Origin: Sclerotiophoma versabilis
Taxonomy: Eukaryota > Ascomycota > Dothideomycetes > Pleosporales > Didymellaceae
Reading direction: 5' to 3'
Assembly (NCBI GenBank): GCA_012274445.1
Contig: JAAROD010000054.1
Coordinates: 868,001-932,000 of the forward strand
Length of the DNA: 64,000 nucleotides
This document shows positions 42,949 to 53,881 of the stretch, piece by piece. The notes below the pieces were generated by a model. It saw only the letters and a program-made list of their open reading frames with translations. It did not search any database and had not been told where the DNA came from. Positions within the stretch are counted from its first letter, which is position 1. Every line of letters starts with the position of its first letter. The translations under genes and the position numbers were made by a program.

Positions 42949-43401
42949 ATGCATTTTCTCAAAGCCACCGCCCTCCTCGCCGCAGCGCTCTGCGCCGCAA
43001 CACCAGGCCTTGCGTCCCCAGTCCCGAAAGCAGACAAAAACGCGAAAGTCAGCATCGAAGAAATGACAAAGTACGACTACGCGGTAAGCTCACCTCTATG
43101 CAGTATTCAATCGCAGCACGCTGAATAGGCATAGAAATCATGCTTCCGGCAGCATGTCCACGAATACCCTCTCGAAAGCAAGTCCCGCGAGGAATTCTGC
43201 TTCGGGGATACGTCCCGTGCGGAGATGTGGTTGAATAGGAAAGCCAAGCCGTGCATGATCGAGCAGTGTTTGAAGGCGGATATGCCTGCGATCGAACAAG
43301 GTATGCTACTTTACAGATGGTGCGTGGCGAAGTGGAACACAGGTTGACGCAATGCAGAGAGTCGCGATTGGCTTCAGGGCTTCTGCGGTTATGATGGCTG
43401 A
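42949..43401 (+). CDS. small secreted cysteine-containing protein, 114 aa
   Basis: Three exons: 42949-43083, 43135-43300, 43358-43401, 115 codons with stop. Residues 1-22 (MHFLKATALLAAALCAATPGLA) form a signal peptide with an A-x-A-like end. The mature protein of about 90 residues has five cysteines (SCF, EFC, PCM, QCL, GFC), many charged residues, and no known domain. Its size, secretion signal and Cys content fit the broad class of small secreted proteins that includes candidate effectors. It is not a CFEM domain, which needs eight cysteines. Splice sites are all standard, and the third exon is short. Lineage-specific function is inference. Confidence 0.7.
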
Positions 43402-43752
43402 TACTCGTGAAGAGTGGGGGGTCTCTGATGTGGTTGAGGAGTCTGGGTGGTTTGGCTATTAACTTGAGGTCGTGTTGATTGAGCTTGAGACCTTCAGCAA
43501 GATTTGGTCGGTATTGCTAAACAGACGAAACGTCTTGTTACTACATGATCACGTGGAAATCATGAGACCCGTACACATCTGTTCTTGCTAACTCCCTTGA
43601 TTTGAGTAATTCTCGGGTTGTGAAGTTGCAGCCTTCTTAAACCCTAACGCTTCGGCGCCGTATGTAGAATTAAGAACTTATAGCTACAATTGCCTTCCCT
43701 TGTTGCTTGTGACGACATTTCAGCAATGTCTGCTCAACAGCAACTACTGATC
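43402..43752 (+). other. intergenic, convergent 3' region
   Basis: 351 bp between the convergent small secreted protein and the unknown membrane protein. Nothing supported. Confidence 0.55.
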
Positions 43753-44933
43753 TCACTTCAGCCAAGTCAATAGTAAAGCCAGGGATGCTACAAGCAGCTG
43801 TCCCACTGCGACCCAAAGGTTCCAGTCTCCCGCCAATCCACCTGCGACCACAGCAACCCAGACAGAAGCCAGTGCAACCCACATTGCATTGATGTTCGAG
43901 TGCAGTTCCTCGACAATCCGGTCGGTCTGCCATCCCAGCACAATTTCAATGCCAGGTAGCAATTTATCGTCCCACTTTGTTTTATACGATATCTTGCTCG
44001 GAAAATTGAAGTCACTGTGCATGGATCAATCAAGTGTCAAAGGCATCTAAGAAGGCTAATGGACTTACTCGTTGTGCAAGATCGGACTTTTTTCCAGGAC
44101 CATGCCGTTTAACGTCGGATGTCCCGGACGATCGGCCTTTGCCGGATCCAAGGCGCATGCTTTCATCAGGTGTATCCTTTGTATTCTTTCGAGGTTCACC
44201 AAGATGCGGCGGGCCACTGTAGGGCGATCTTCGATACAGCGATCAGGGCCATACTCTTCTTGACAGAAGTTGCTATGCACACCGTCGCCACACTGGCCCT
44301 CATTCTCATACGTAGCCTCATTGGGCCCAGTTGCTGAGTAAGCCTTGCATCGCTCCTTAATCTCATCGTATTTGAGCGGAACTGCGTCGATCTCGAACAT
44401 ATCGCAGACGTTCGTTGCGGCGATGAAGTAGAAATGGAGAGTCGGGTCAGCATTGCTTGTGTCCTTGCGAATAGTTAGCTTACCTGGATTTCTCGTACGT
44501 CTACAATGCCATAAAAGGGTATCCATTTCTTCCAGTTGCCATGATACTGGTAGCACGCTGTGACAAGTTTCTCGTATATTTTGGAATCATCTTCAAAATA
44601 GTCGTTTCCTACATGCTCAAGGTGAAAATTGAGTGAAGGGGGCTCTCCCTCTTCCTCTGACGGTTTGAACCGCCCCTCCAGTCTGGGTCGGTGACACAAT
44701 ATACGGATCGCATACCATGTCCGTCTTTCCACGCGGAGACACAGGAAGCAGGACTCCATCGGCTGAGGTTCTTTCGTCCTAGCATCTTCGGAACTCGAAC
44801 TCCTGGAGTTGGGTCGACTTGCTTCAACTTGGGACGCCTGACTCAGTGGCAGAGTTGCTCGCTCTAAATCTATGCCATTGCGCATATTGTTGGCCTGCCG
44901 TTCCTCATCGTCTGTGGCAGCTCGGTCAAACAT
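43753..44933 (-). CDS. uncharacterised protein with two C-terminal membrane segments
   Basis: At least three exons. From MFDRAATDDEERQANNMRNG (44933) it runs through a Ser-rich acidic linker, then a globular part with many cysteines and aromatics (ESCFLCLRVERRTWYAIRI, VTACYQYHGNWKKWIPFYGIVD, FYFIAATNVCDMFEIDAVPL). After the last intron (donor GTAAGT after LHN, acceptor CACAG) come DFNFPSKISYKTKWDDKLLP and two hydrophobic helices (INAMWVALASVWVAVVAGGLAG and NLWVAVGQLLVASLALLLTW), ending at the lysine before the stop. Topology suggests a membrane protein with a large soluble N-terminal part. The middle junction near 44480-44510 would need a 35-nt intron, so that border is uncertain. An upstream open segment (45158-44952) may be an extra exon. 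I recognise no family. Confidence 0.6.
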
Positions 44934-45514
44934 GTGTACTGACGACAAACTTTAGAAAAAAGAGGAGATGCAGTTCAGGCTGAGAGCCTTGTAGACTTGT
45001 CTGCCTAAATACTGCCACCGGCCCAATATGCAACCATGTTGGTAGCGCTCCCAATCAGCGCCTGGTTCGTGCAAGGCTGATAAGTTGACAGCGAATGCCA
45101 AGAGCATAACCCAATGACAGCGTGCTATGCTTTTTCTTGGGTCATCTATAGTCAGCATGGCTGTCCATTCTGGATACCCGAAGTTCTTTAATGGCGTGAG
45201 CCTGCTTCCTCTTTTGCCGTTGTCCGCCCGTTGATTGGTCAGTAGCAGCTACTCTGAAGGCATGCGTTCAACTCTGCTCAAACGAATACGAAACAAGAGG
45301 AAGTTTGTTCGTGGGCTCGAGAGAGGTTGTAATCGTCATAGCTCTAAGAGTGGTTGTGATAGTCTATTATTTGAAGTTGGTCTACTGAGACAAGACTGGT
45401 TAAGACAGCCTCCTGTGTCAAACTGGACAATCCAGATCGAAGGTCCGCAATTAAGTTGTGAGACGGATGAAAGAACCTGGAGATACCAGACATGCAATGC
45501 GGCCACAGGCGCGC
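44934..45514 (-). other. mostly non-coding, possible upstream exon of the neighbouring gene
   Basis: A minus-strand open segment, 45158-44952, starting MLTIDDPRKSIARCHWVML, has protein-like composition and could be a first exon of the membrane-protein gene, but no splice pair that keeps frame was found. The rest shows nothing. Confidence 0.4.
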
Positions 45515-46302
45515 TTAGTCTCGTCTCTTCTCAGCTTTGTATGGTGATCTGCTTCTCGAATGACGCCGCCGCCTGCGGTCCCTCGAATGCGAACGTGACC
45601 GTGATCGTCCGTCGTCTGGTTCACGTCCTTTTCGAGGCTCAGTGCGGTCATCCCGTCGCCTGTGTTCGCGGCTGCGCGATCGGTGCCTTCGTCTGTCGCG
45701 TTCTCGATCGCCGTCCCGCCGCCTATCCCGGGACCTTGAACGGTCTCGGTGGCTGTGGCGGCGGTCTCGGTCTTGTGAGCGACTCCTCGAACGATGCCTT
45801 CTCCGCCTGTGACGATCAGCGTCGTCTCTGTGCCGCCTCGGGCGGTCCTTCTTGTCGCTCCTCTTGGCCTTGTCGTCATCTTCGTTGCCCTTTGCCTTCT
45901 CTTCAATCGCCTCCTTCACGTCGGCCTCATGTGCCCTCTCTCCCAATGGTGTTAAATTGGCGTTGTTCCGAACTGGGACCGGAAGGCCCATGGCTGCGAG
46001 CATGGCGTCCTCCTCGGCCTCTTTCAGCTTGCGCTTCTCTTCCTTGAGACGTGCAGCCTCGGCCTCTTTGGACTCGTCATCGCCTTTCGCGTACCAGGTG
46101 AGGTCGCGGTTCTGCTGCCAGCGCCCGACAGGAGCCATGAGCGAGTGACCCAGATAGTTCTCGCGCTGTGCATCATTCTTGACGTCTTCCCACTTGAACT
46201 CGGCTCGGCCGCCACTGTAACAGCATTAGCACGAGGATGACTGTCTTACTGGAGTGCGACATACCGGCTGCCCTCTTTGCGCACAGTTTGTAGTAGATCC
46301 AT
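45515..46302 (-). CDS. MMTAG2-like (kinase phosphorylation domain) protein with an RS-rich tail, 245 aa
   Basis: Two exons, 46302-46265 and 46214-45515, 246 codons with stop. The N-terminus MDLLQTVRKEGSRGGRAEF, then WEDVKNDAQRENYLGHSLMAP and VGRWQQNRDLTWYAKG, matches the conserved domain of multiple-myeloma-tumour-associated protein 2 (PF10159) across eukaryotes. The middle is a charged helix (EAEAARLKEEKRKLKEAEEDAMLAAMGLP). The C-terminal 110 residues are dominated by Arg, Ser, Asp and His in RS/RD dipeptides, the kind of tail found in splicing-related proteins. By family it is nuclear and phosphorylated; a role in splicing is inference from the tail. It is head-to-head with the Med6 gene, 160 bp apart. 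Confidence 0.85.
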
Positions 46303-46462
46303 AGTGGAGTGGGGTGTGGTGTAGGTGAGTGGATGCGCCCGAATGGAAAGTTGCGGCGAGATGACGGAGGTGCCTGCCTCGGAGGAGCTTGGACCGCTGA
46401 GCTCTTCCCCCACGACTCAAAGATACCTCTCTCCAGTACGACACATTCAGTCGAGCGCCAAG
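46303..46462. promoter_or_regulatory. short divergent promoter between MMTAG2-like and Med6 genes
   Basis: 160 bp separate the two start codons. The Med6 frame stays open upstream to 46325, but the conserved protein begins at 46463. Such a short gap implies a shared bidirectional promoter. Confidence 0.5.
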
Positions 46463-47515
46463 ATGCCAGCCGTAATACCGCCCCTCGACGAGCAGGAGTA
46501 TGTCGACCCACAGATGCCTCTGGCGCATCTCGACAGCGACAACAATGCCATCTTCTACCTCATGAACTCGCCCTTCTTCGATGGAGCCAGCAACAACAGC
46601 GCCGTATACTCGACCGCACAAGGCCACCCGAATGGCATGCAACTACTGAATGACCGCCCCACATATGAGGCTGAGCTGCGCAAATACAACTCTGGGCTGC
46701 AGTTCATAGTGGCAGGCGAACCGAAGGCTGAGGGACAGCCATGGCTCATACAACGACAGCGCAAGGTCGAGAACAGAGACGGAAATCCAGAGACCGTGAA
46801 CGAGGGAAACTTCTACACCCAAGGGACGAGACTCCTCATGGCGCCGAGCTTGCTGGATGTTGTACAGGCGCGCCTGCTTACGGTGTCGACACGAATGCAG
46901 CAGATGGCCGAGCTGTCCAAGAACATGTCGCACTGGTCGCCAGCAACCGGTCACACATACTTGCCGCCATCGTACGAGCCTGAAAAAGCTGCCACTACTA
47001 CTGCCAGTCGCATTGGTAGTCCTGCATTGGCACCCACAGACCCCGATGCACCCGCCTCGCAATCGCAAACGAAGGATGCCACGGCCGGTATCGACTCAGG
47101 CGCATCTACCACGGAATTCAACGACAACTTCTTCCTACGCTCCTTGCACCTAACACACGCCTATGGAGACGAGTACATGGATGAGAACCCACTGCTCGGC
47201 GAGCCTGGCGCCTTCGTCTTCACAAACTCAAAGAGCCACGTCGACGCACGAAACAGAGCTCAAGAGCAGGCAAGCCAAGCCTCGCAAGCTTCCCAGCCCA
47301 CAGTCAAGACCGACACCCAGCCTGCCAGCGTGGCTCCATCCACCGTGGCAACACCAAAGGGCATTGCAACACCGAAGGGCATTGCAACACCCATGGCTTT
47401 GGACGGCCCAAGCAGGAAAGGCAGCGTAGTAGGTCTACCAAAAGAAGAAAAGCGAAAGCGCAGAAAGAGCAAAGGACTCACGAGTCCAACAACGCCGGCT
47501 GGTCCCGCGCTGTGA
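46463..47515 (+). CDS. med6: Mediator complex subunit Med6, 350 aa
   Basis: Single exon. The conserved Med6 domain is evident in order: PPLDEQEYVDPQ, the hallmark FYLMNSPFFDGASNNS, YEAELRKYNSGLQFIVAGEP, WLIQRQRKV, and FYTQGTRLLMAPSLLDVVQARLL. By family it is a head-module subunit of Mediator that links activators to RNA polymerase II in the nucleus. The C-terminal 120 residues are low-complexity (Ala, Gln, Thr) and include three ATPKGI-type repeats encoded by a short direct repeat at about 47346-47391, then a basic tail KRKRRKSK likely to serve as nuclear localisation signal. The start at 46463 (aagATGcc) was chosen because the conserved domain begins eight residues in; upstream frame is leader. 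Confidence 0.93.
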   Translation: MPAVIPPLDEQEYVDPQMPLAHLDSDNNAIFYLMNSPFFDGASNNSAVYSTAQGHPNGMQLLNDRPTYEAELRKYNSGLQFIVAGEPKAEGQPWLIQRQRKVENRDGNPETVNEGNFYTQGTRLLMAPSLLDVVQARLLTVSTRMQQMAELSKNMSHWSPATGHTYLPPSYEPEKAATTTASRIGSPALAPTDPDAPASQSQTKDATAGIDSGASTTEFNDNFFLRSLHLTHAYGDEYMDENPLLGEPGAFVFTNSKSHVDARNRAQEQASQASQASQPTVKTDTQPASVAPSTVATPKGIATPKGIATPMALDGPSRKGSVVGLPKEEKRKRRKSKGLTSPTTPAGPAL

Positions 47516-48331
47516 GCAAGGCCAGAGATGTAACCACGTAACCAGGCTTTGCATTTGCATTTTATCCAACCATGATACCCAATGTACCTCATTTCATCAA
47601 GATCTTGCACCTACCCCTACCAAAAGAATCAATCAGACCAACAACACTCGAGCACATTCAGAATAAACAATCAATTCCAGTCCCACTCTCCCATAGCAAC
47701 CATACAATCCCAAGGGGGCAGAATCCGAGAGCTTACCTCAGATAGTCTGCAATCTTGAGGACCGGGAGACGTGAGAATCATGCATATATTACCATTTCCT
47801 CGCTTGAATCCGTCGATGCGCATACCAATAGGTGGGAGTTGAATTTGAATTTGAATTTGAATTTGAATTTGAATGACTACAGCTGATTGAATTGTAGGTA
47901 ATGAAGGGTGGATTGAGAAGTAGCTTGTCAACAGGTTTCATTACATCCATCCCAGTTTCACAGACATCTACATGCTACTATCTTCCACCATCCCCTCACT
48001 CTATAAACGCATTGCAGACGCAGCCTTGTTTCCAGCGCCTAGCAAACCCAACGTAGGTATATCATGCCAAGGCACTCCATTAACACACTATGTCGGCCGT
48101 AAACCCATCTTTTGTCTTTTGTGCAATACCCGATGCTTGTGGGAAGTTTTATTCGCGCAATCCACCGTATCGCCATTGCTTGTTGATTCGCGCGAATGAT
48201 ATTTGACAGAACTGCAAAAAGTATGGTATATGAACAGTAGAAATATGCCGATCAATCCAGTACAAATGCATGGAGCGATGGGAGTGAAGAGTAGCGTACG
48301 CATTGTGAACATTACAGTCGTATGAAGTCGT
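47516..48331 (+). other. intergenic, convergent 3' region with a hexanucleotide repeat
   Basis: 816 bp between the convergent Med6 and Pumilio genes. Contains six perfect TTGAAT units at 47839-47874. No gene supported. Confidence 0.6.
47839..47874 (+). repeat. (TTGAAT)6 tandem hexanucleotide
   Basis: Six perfect head-to-tail copies of TTGAAT, 36 bp, in the convergent 3' region between Med6 and the Pumilio gene. Confidence 0.95.
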
Positions 48332-51155
48332 TCAAGAAGTGGTTTCCTCAATCGCCACGCCCTCAGCGACGGAGGGTAGGGCCTTCGAGGTCGATGTTGC
48401 AGAATGTACAGGTTCGTCGATAGTCGACGCGGAGGTGGAGGGGATGGTGCTGCTCTGCGGTGACTGCGCTGAGCTTGAGAGGCCTGGTGTAGGCGGTACA
48501 TCGTCACGAGTTTCTGTGGGAGAGTCGGCACGATCGAAACGGTTCATCTTCCTCTCGACCTACGGGGATGTTAGTCGGGCCATATGTGGTGACAAAGGAT
48601 ATACCACTTACAGATTGGATCTGCTTGCCAGAGATGATCTTCTTTGCCTTTTCCAACTCAGGCTTGAGCGCCTCGACGAAGATCTCGTAGTCGGGGCGGG
48701 TCAGGGTCTCGAGCATTTTCTGGATCACGTAGTTGCCGTAACCGTCTTTGAGAAGGCTTAGCAGACTGTTTTCGCCACGCTCATTCTTCGTGATCACGGT
48801 CGATACAAGTTCGCGACGTTCTGCCTCTGATCCGCAGACCAAACAGCGCTCGACCACGTTGCTAGCAAACTTGTGTTTGCTGAACATGAGGAATTGATTC
48901 TTAATCAGAGATATCATCTTTCCGCGGTCTTCCGGCAGACCATGCTCAATGACATGCTGGACGACGTAGTTGCCGTACGAATCGGTGATGAGCTTGGGGC
49001 CTGCGGCATGCAGTTCTGTGAGGATGAACCTGCGCTGCGGCTCGGGGATCTTCTCAACTAGCCGTTGAATGACACGGCAGCCGTAAGAGTTGGTGGAAAG
49101 GTTGTCGATCTGGCCTCTGAAGGAGTCAACGATTGGCTGAATATACTCAATCGGGACTCGCTCGACCACCCTTTGGATGACATGGTTGCCGTTCTGGTCC
49201 TTGACAGTCTTGAGAACGTCCTTTTCCAGCTCCTTGACCATCTCAGCTTGCTGGTCTACAAGCACATGTTCGAGTGCTTTCTGCACAACTCGGCAGGCGT
49301 ACATCTGGTTCGACAGCGCAAACACATGGCCTTTCATCTTAGCAGCCAAGACGCGTTTCTGGACTTGGTCGCCGTGCTCAAAGAATTTTTGGATCACATA
49401 GTTTCCAAAGACGTCTTGCATTAGCTGCAACGCGTTCTTCTCGAGTTCCCGGAAGATGCGGTCCTTCACCTCGCTGTTGGCAGTCTCCAACTTCTGCTGA
49501 ATGAAGCGTGATCCGTGCTGATCTCCAGCGAATTCGACTACGTTCTCGTAGATGTCGGTCAACTCCCAGCGCTTGTTCTGCTTGCTTTCCTTCTTGAACG
49601 AGTCTAGCACAAGACTCATAGCACCGATGTTGTCTGCAGCTTGCTGCATCCGAGGACCTCGAGGTGCTTCGAGAACAGGCATCATAGGTGCTATCTGGAC
49701 CATGGTCATGTGCGGTGGCAGCGCAGTCATGGGCATACCGTTCGGCATGGCATACTGATAGGCTTGAGGATTGCGCAACTGGTTCATCGGTAGCATGTGC
49801 TGATACTGTTGATAGTATTGAGGTGTTGCGACATTGCGTCGTTCCTGCTGAATCTGATAGCCGGCCAACTTGTTCTGCACGAGTGCGATATTGTTCGGGT
49901 GGTTAAGTCCCTGGTCGCCGCGATAAGTAGGATTGAGGTAATCATGCACAGGAGGTGTGTGAGCGTGCGAGTAGAATGGGCTTTGTCGGACCGCGGTGTT
50001 GCCATTCGGCGCGCTACGGGCATCGTAGTTGACCGATCGAAATTGCACATTGGGGTCCCCGACCTGACCGTTAGTGAAGCTATCAGGTGTGTAGGTTCCG
50101 GAGCTGCGGAACGCCTGAGCTTCAGACTGCAGCGGCAGTGGGACATCCTGATAGAGATCGCGAGGTTCGTTCAGTGCCTGGCCTGCAGGTGTGAAAGCCG
50201 GGGTGAAAGCATTGATGCTGAACGAGGATCTGTGTGCTCCAAGACGGGGTTCTTGCTCCTGGTCGAGCTTCATCTGAGCTTGGGCCAGCTGCAGCGACTC
50301 ACTGTGGATGGAGCCGTTGCGCTCCTGGAACGGACGAGGATTGGGGTGGGACAAGGAAGAGGTCTGGCGTGCGCCTGATTGGGAGAATCGAGCGAACGAG
50401 TCAGCATAGGGGTTGAAACCACCTTCGGCGCCGTGTCTTGAGGGCGGCAGACTGCCGCTGCGCGATGGAGCGCCACTGGTGGTGCCGTAGTGGTCTGAGC
50501 CACTCACACTCCGTCTGTCGTCGATAGGCGAATGAACAGCTGCGTCCGACCACGACGAGACGGAGTTGTCGGCTCGCTGGGGGCTGAGATCAGCCTGGCC
50601 AAAACCGAAGCTAGAAAAGCCATTGGTCAGGGAGTCGACATTGCGCGAAGTGAAGTTGGAGGAAGTGGGGTCGAGAAGTGGCTTCAGAGCCCGTGCGCCT
50701 TGTCCGTGGTTTACTGAAGCCGTTCGGGAGACGTGAAAGAGCGAGGAGGCACTGTCGGCGAACTTTGGTGCGCTCTGGTTCTGTGCAACGGAGCGCTTCC
50801 GTGCAGGTGACACGCCAGAGCTCTTGATGTGGGAACTGTCTCCCCAGACGTTGGAGGAACGACTCTGCCTCCACTCTGATTCAGACGAGGACAGCAGAGA
50901 ACCGGAGCCTGTCTTGCCCTCGGCGACGTCGGCAGTCGCGCCAGGGAGGGCATTGTTGTCTGTAGTCAGGTCAGAAACTTGGGCCGAAACGTCAATCATG
51001 GGGTTCGAGTATGGGCGTACCTCTCGGTCGCGAGCCGTCTCGGGGGGTGGAGGCAAAGGCAGAGCCGACTGGCTTTGAGTTCCAGATGCTGTTGCCCCAT
51101 GTGTAGGTTGAGCGATCGCTGTCTGTGTTGCTGAGTGAGATGCCTCCGGCGACAT
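48332..51155 (-). CDS. Pumilio-family (Puf3-type) RNA-binding protein, 923 aa
   Basis: Two exons, 51155-48612 and 48559-48332, with a 52-nt intron near the 3' end (GTAAGTGG donor, CCGTAG acceptor). Residues 1-500 are low-complexity, rich in Ser, Gln, Pro and Asn. The Pumilio homology domain runs from about 510 to 845 with eight repeats. Their RNA-reading triplets are, in order, SR-Q, NY-Q, CR-Q, NH-Q, CR-Q, NY-Q, SN-E and NY-Q, which by the known code reads UGUAUAUA. By family, such proteins bind 3' UTRs and repress or localise mRNAs, often those for mitochondrial proteins. The C-terminal tail after the intron is Ser/Thr-rich. The ATG at 51155 was chosen; an upstream ATG at 51243 sits before an intron-like gap and does not join in frame by any donor I tried. 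Confidence 0.93.
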
Positions 51156-51167
51156 CGCGGTTCCTCG

Positions 51168-51243
51168 CCTGGAAGGGGCGTGTTAGCGTATAGCAGCAGC
51201 AGTGGGTCTCGCAGGTACGTACACTACCTGCCATGGTGGCCAT
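51168..51243 (-). promoter_or_regulatory. probable leader intron and upstream ATG of the Pumilio gene
   Basis: On the minus strand, ATGGCCACCATGGCAG at 51243 is followed by donors GTAGTG and GTACGT and, about 60 nt later, by the acceptor CTTCCAG at 51174-51168, just before the Pumilio ATG. Joining them does not reach the Pumilio frame, so the upstream ATG would open an overlapping reading frame. A leader intron plus an upstream start is the simplest reading. Confidence 0.4.
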
Positions 51244-51881
51244 GCTATGAGCGGGAGGTGCGGATGTGGAGGGCGGTGATGGCAGTCGGCGGCGTTGGGC
51301 GGTGGACGGTGGTTGCTTGGCAAGGGGAATGAGCTCGGTGTCACAGCAGCGCGGGGGCGGCTGAGGCGTGGTGTGGGTGGGCGCGGTGTGGGTGTGGGTG
51401 TGGGTGTGGGCGAGGGTGGGCTAGACTGGGCTCAGGCATCAGCGCTGGCAGCGGCGGAGGGACGGGGCGCAGCACGCGACTCACCTGCAGCGCGAGAGGG
51501 TGCAGTCTGGCAGGAAGACAGTACGGCAATATGCGGAGAAGCTGTGTACAGTGGACGGGCGGGCAGCAAAGGGAGGAGGTGCCGGGCCTGTGTCCGTGGG
51601 CGAGGGAGTGCGGGTAGATATGTGCAGGTCCGCTCACGCCCTTGGGGTTGTGCAAGGTGGGAAGCTGCGTTAACGGGCGAGCATGCTAGACTCGAAGCGA
51701 TGGTACTGCGCGCCAGGCGGGGAACGCATCAGGGTTCTGTCGACACGAAAGCAAGCCGGCGGGGATGCAAGGCAAGGGCGGCGGGCTCGACAATCGCGGA
51801 ATGCGAGCCGTGGGGTCGTTTTATACTGTGCGGTGCGCAGCGTGGCGGGCGGGCGAGGGAGGAACAGGGACGGCGCTGTGC

Positions 51882-51913
51882 GCACGACGGGGCACGACGG
51901 GGCACGACGGGGC
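51882..51913 (+). repeat. 10-bp tandem repeat (GCACGACGGG)x3
   Basis: Three perfect copies of GCACGACGGG followed by GC, within the GC-rich gap upstream of the Pumilio gene. Confidence 0.9.
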
Positions 51914-53845
51914 AGGCTGGCCAGCACTGGCGGTGGGGGACTGGCGACCGGCGGCGGGCTGCAGCGACGGCGGGCGGAGGGCGAGGCGGCGAGGTTTGGC
52001 TGTGCAGAGAGGGACTGCGGCGCCTGGTGAGCGGATGTCGCAGAGGCGCAGAGCGAGGAGGATCGGCAACTACAGACAAGCGTCCGCTGGGGAAGAGCGC
52101 GCTACTGTTTCAGGTATCGAGCGTCGACTCGTCCGCCGGCCAGACGGCGCTGTCAGGGTAGGATGGTCTACCGTTGCAACCCTGGGTGCAGCCGACCAGC
52201 GCGCCAGCCAGCAGCAGAGCGCAGATGTCGCCGCGTACACACAACCGCTGTTCTGCGGCCCTCCTCGGCAGGCGCTGTGCGGCGCTCGCGTGTGCAAAGG
52301 GCGAGTCAGGGATCGGTGCGGCTGCGCAATCCGGGCGATCAGTCCGATGTGGCAGACAGAGACAAGATGAGATGAGACAAGACGTCGGCCCTGACATGGA
52401 GAGGAGCAGCGCAGGATTATGTACAGCCTGAGGCGCGTTTCACAACAGCCTGCCGCCGTGCCGAATCTCTTCACACTTTGTCTGCGCCCCCGCTGCCTGC
52501 GCCCAAGCTCTGCCAGCACGGCGAGCCATGCATGTCTTTGCCCGTCGACCTGCCTGCACGCTGGCTCTGCCATGCCAGCCATGCAACGCCGCCAACGTAG
52601 CCTTCTGCATCGTCTGCCACAAGTCCGGCTGCTGTTCGTATCTCGCTGCCTGCGTCACACCATGGCGAGTGCACCCATCGAAACGAGCCACCGTTGCGCG
52701 TCACATGGGCCACCATGAACAGCTCCACTGAGCCCGGCTCCTGTAATTACCTGCCTGCCTGCCTACCGCCTCGACATAGACACCACACGAGGCTGCAACT
52801 TCTGTCTTCACACTTGTCCTGCTGCCCTGGCGCCATTGTGAGCTCCGCACGTCACTGCCTCCAATCGAGCCTTCTCCTCACCACGTGATCCAGAGACTGC
52901 CTCGTCTACTCCTTGTCTTCTTCCCTCTGCCGTGTTTTCGTCTTCTCTTCTCTGCCGTGTTCTAGTCTCAGCAAAGACATGACTTGCAGCTTCACCGCTC
53001 CTCGCGGCTGCTTGATCGGCCTGCTGTGGTGGTACAGCCAGCAAGTGCATGCAGAGTGCAGCCATGGGCACGTGAGCTCTCTCAGCCTCGTAGTCGACGT
53101 GCGGAGCCTCCAAGAGGTGGAACAGCCTCAGGAGTCCAACTGTCACATATCTTGACAGCCGGCTTGGCTGTTGTAAGGCAGAAGCATCAAACGTTCCAAC
53201 GTCTCAAGGCAGGGCTGCAGCAGCAGTGCACACATATTTGACGGCCGTCAGGGGTCAGGGCCTTGTAGTGAACAATGTGCCGTCCGAGTGGCGCGCACAC
53301 CTGCACCTGCGGGGCCTCTGCACCTCCAACCTATCCTGGCAGCCAGAGGCAGCTGCCAGGGTTTGTCAGATCAGACATGAGAGGAGCCTTGTTTGTTTGA
53401 CGGCATGCCCCGAGCCTCACTATGGGCTGGCACGTGGCATTCGCTGCTCGCTCCAAGTTTCGACAATGGCAAGCGAGGATTCCTCGTCCACATTCCAAGT
53501 TGCCGCCCCAACACGCATCGCTGGGCCATTGTCCATTGTCCAGCATCATCCTGACAGATGCCGCCTTCACAACGCGCGCCTTTCGTCTCAGCTAGCACTT
53601 GTCATTTCCCCGCAATCTCAACCGTCGCAGCTGAGACAAAACGTGGAGTGTTCCGTCAGGTGAAAAGCCAAAGCAAGAGGCCAAATGGAATGGTGGTTAG
53701 GACGCAAAGGGCAGCGAGAGCAGCTGCGCGTTTTGTTGTCGATACCAAGGGCAATCCTCCAGACGGCTAATTTTGGACCACTAGTCAGGTACGCCTCTGG
53801 CTTTACCCCTTGCACTTGTCCTCACCTGTCCATCTTGAAGGCCGA

Positions 53846-53881
53846 CGTTCGCTGGCCGTTCGCTGGCCGTTCGCTGGCCGT
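53846..53881 (+). repeat. 11-bp tandem repeat (CGTTCGCTGGC)x3.3
   Basis: Three perfect copies of CGTTCGCTGGC plus CGT, about 670 bp upstream of the single-pass membrane protein gene. Confidence 0.9.

Noticed and set aside
45235..46047. 270-codon plus-strand open frame
   Set aside because: It lies antisense to the RS-rich MMTAG2-like gene, whose repetitive codons leave the opposite strand open. The protein-like signal belongs to the minus strand.
49797..50378. 193-codon plus-strand open frame
   Set aside because: Antisense to the low-complexity N-terminal part of the Pumilio protein; no domain or start context.
51295..52161. 288-codon plus-strand open frame in the GC-rich gap
   Set aside because: It overlaps several other long frames on both strands, has Arg/Ala/Gly-biased composition and no motif; low stop density in GC-rich DNA explains it.
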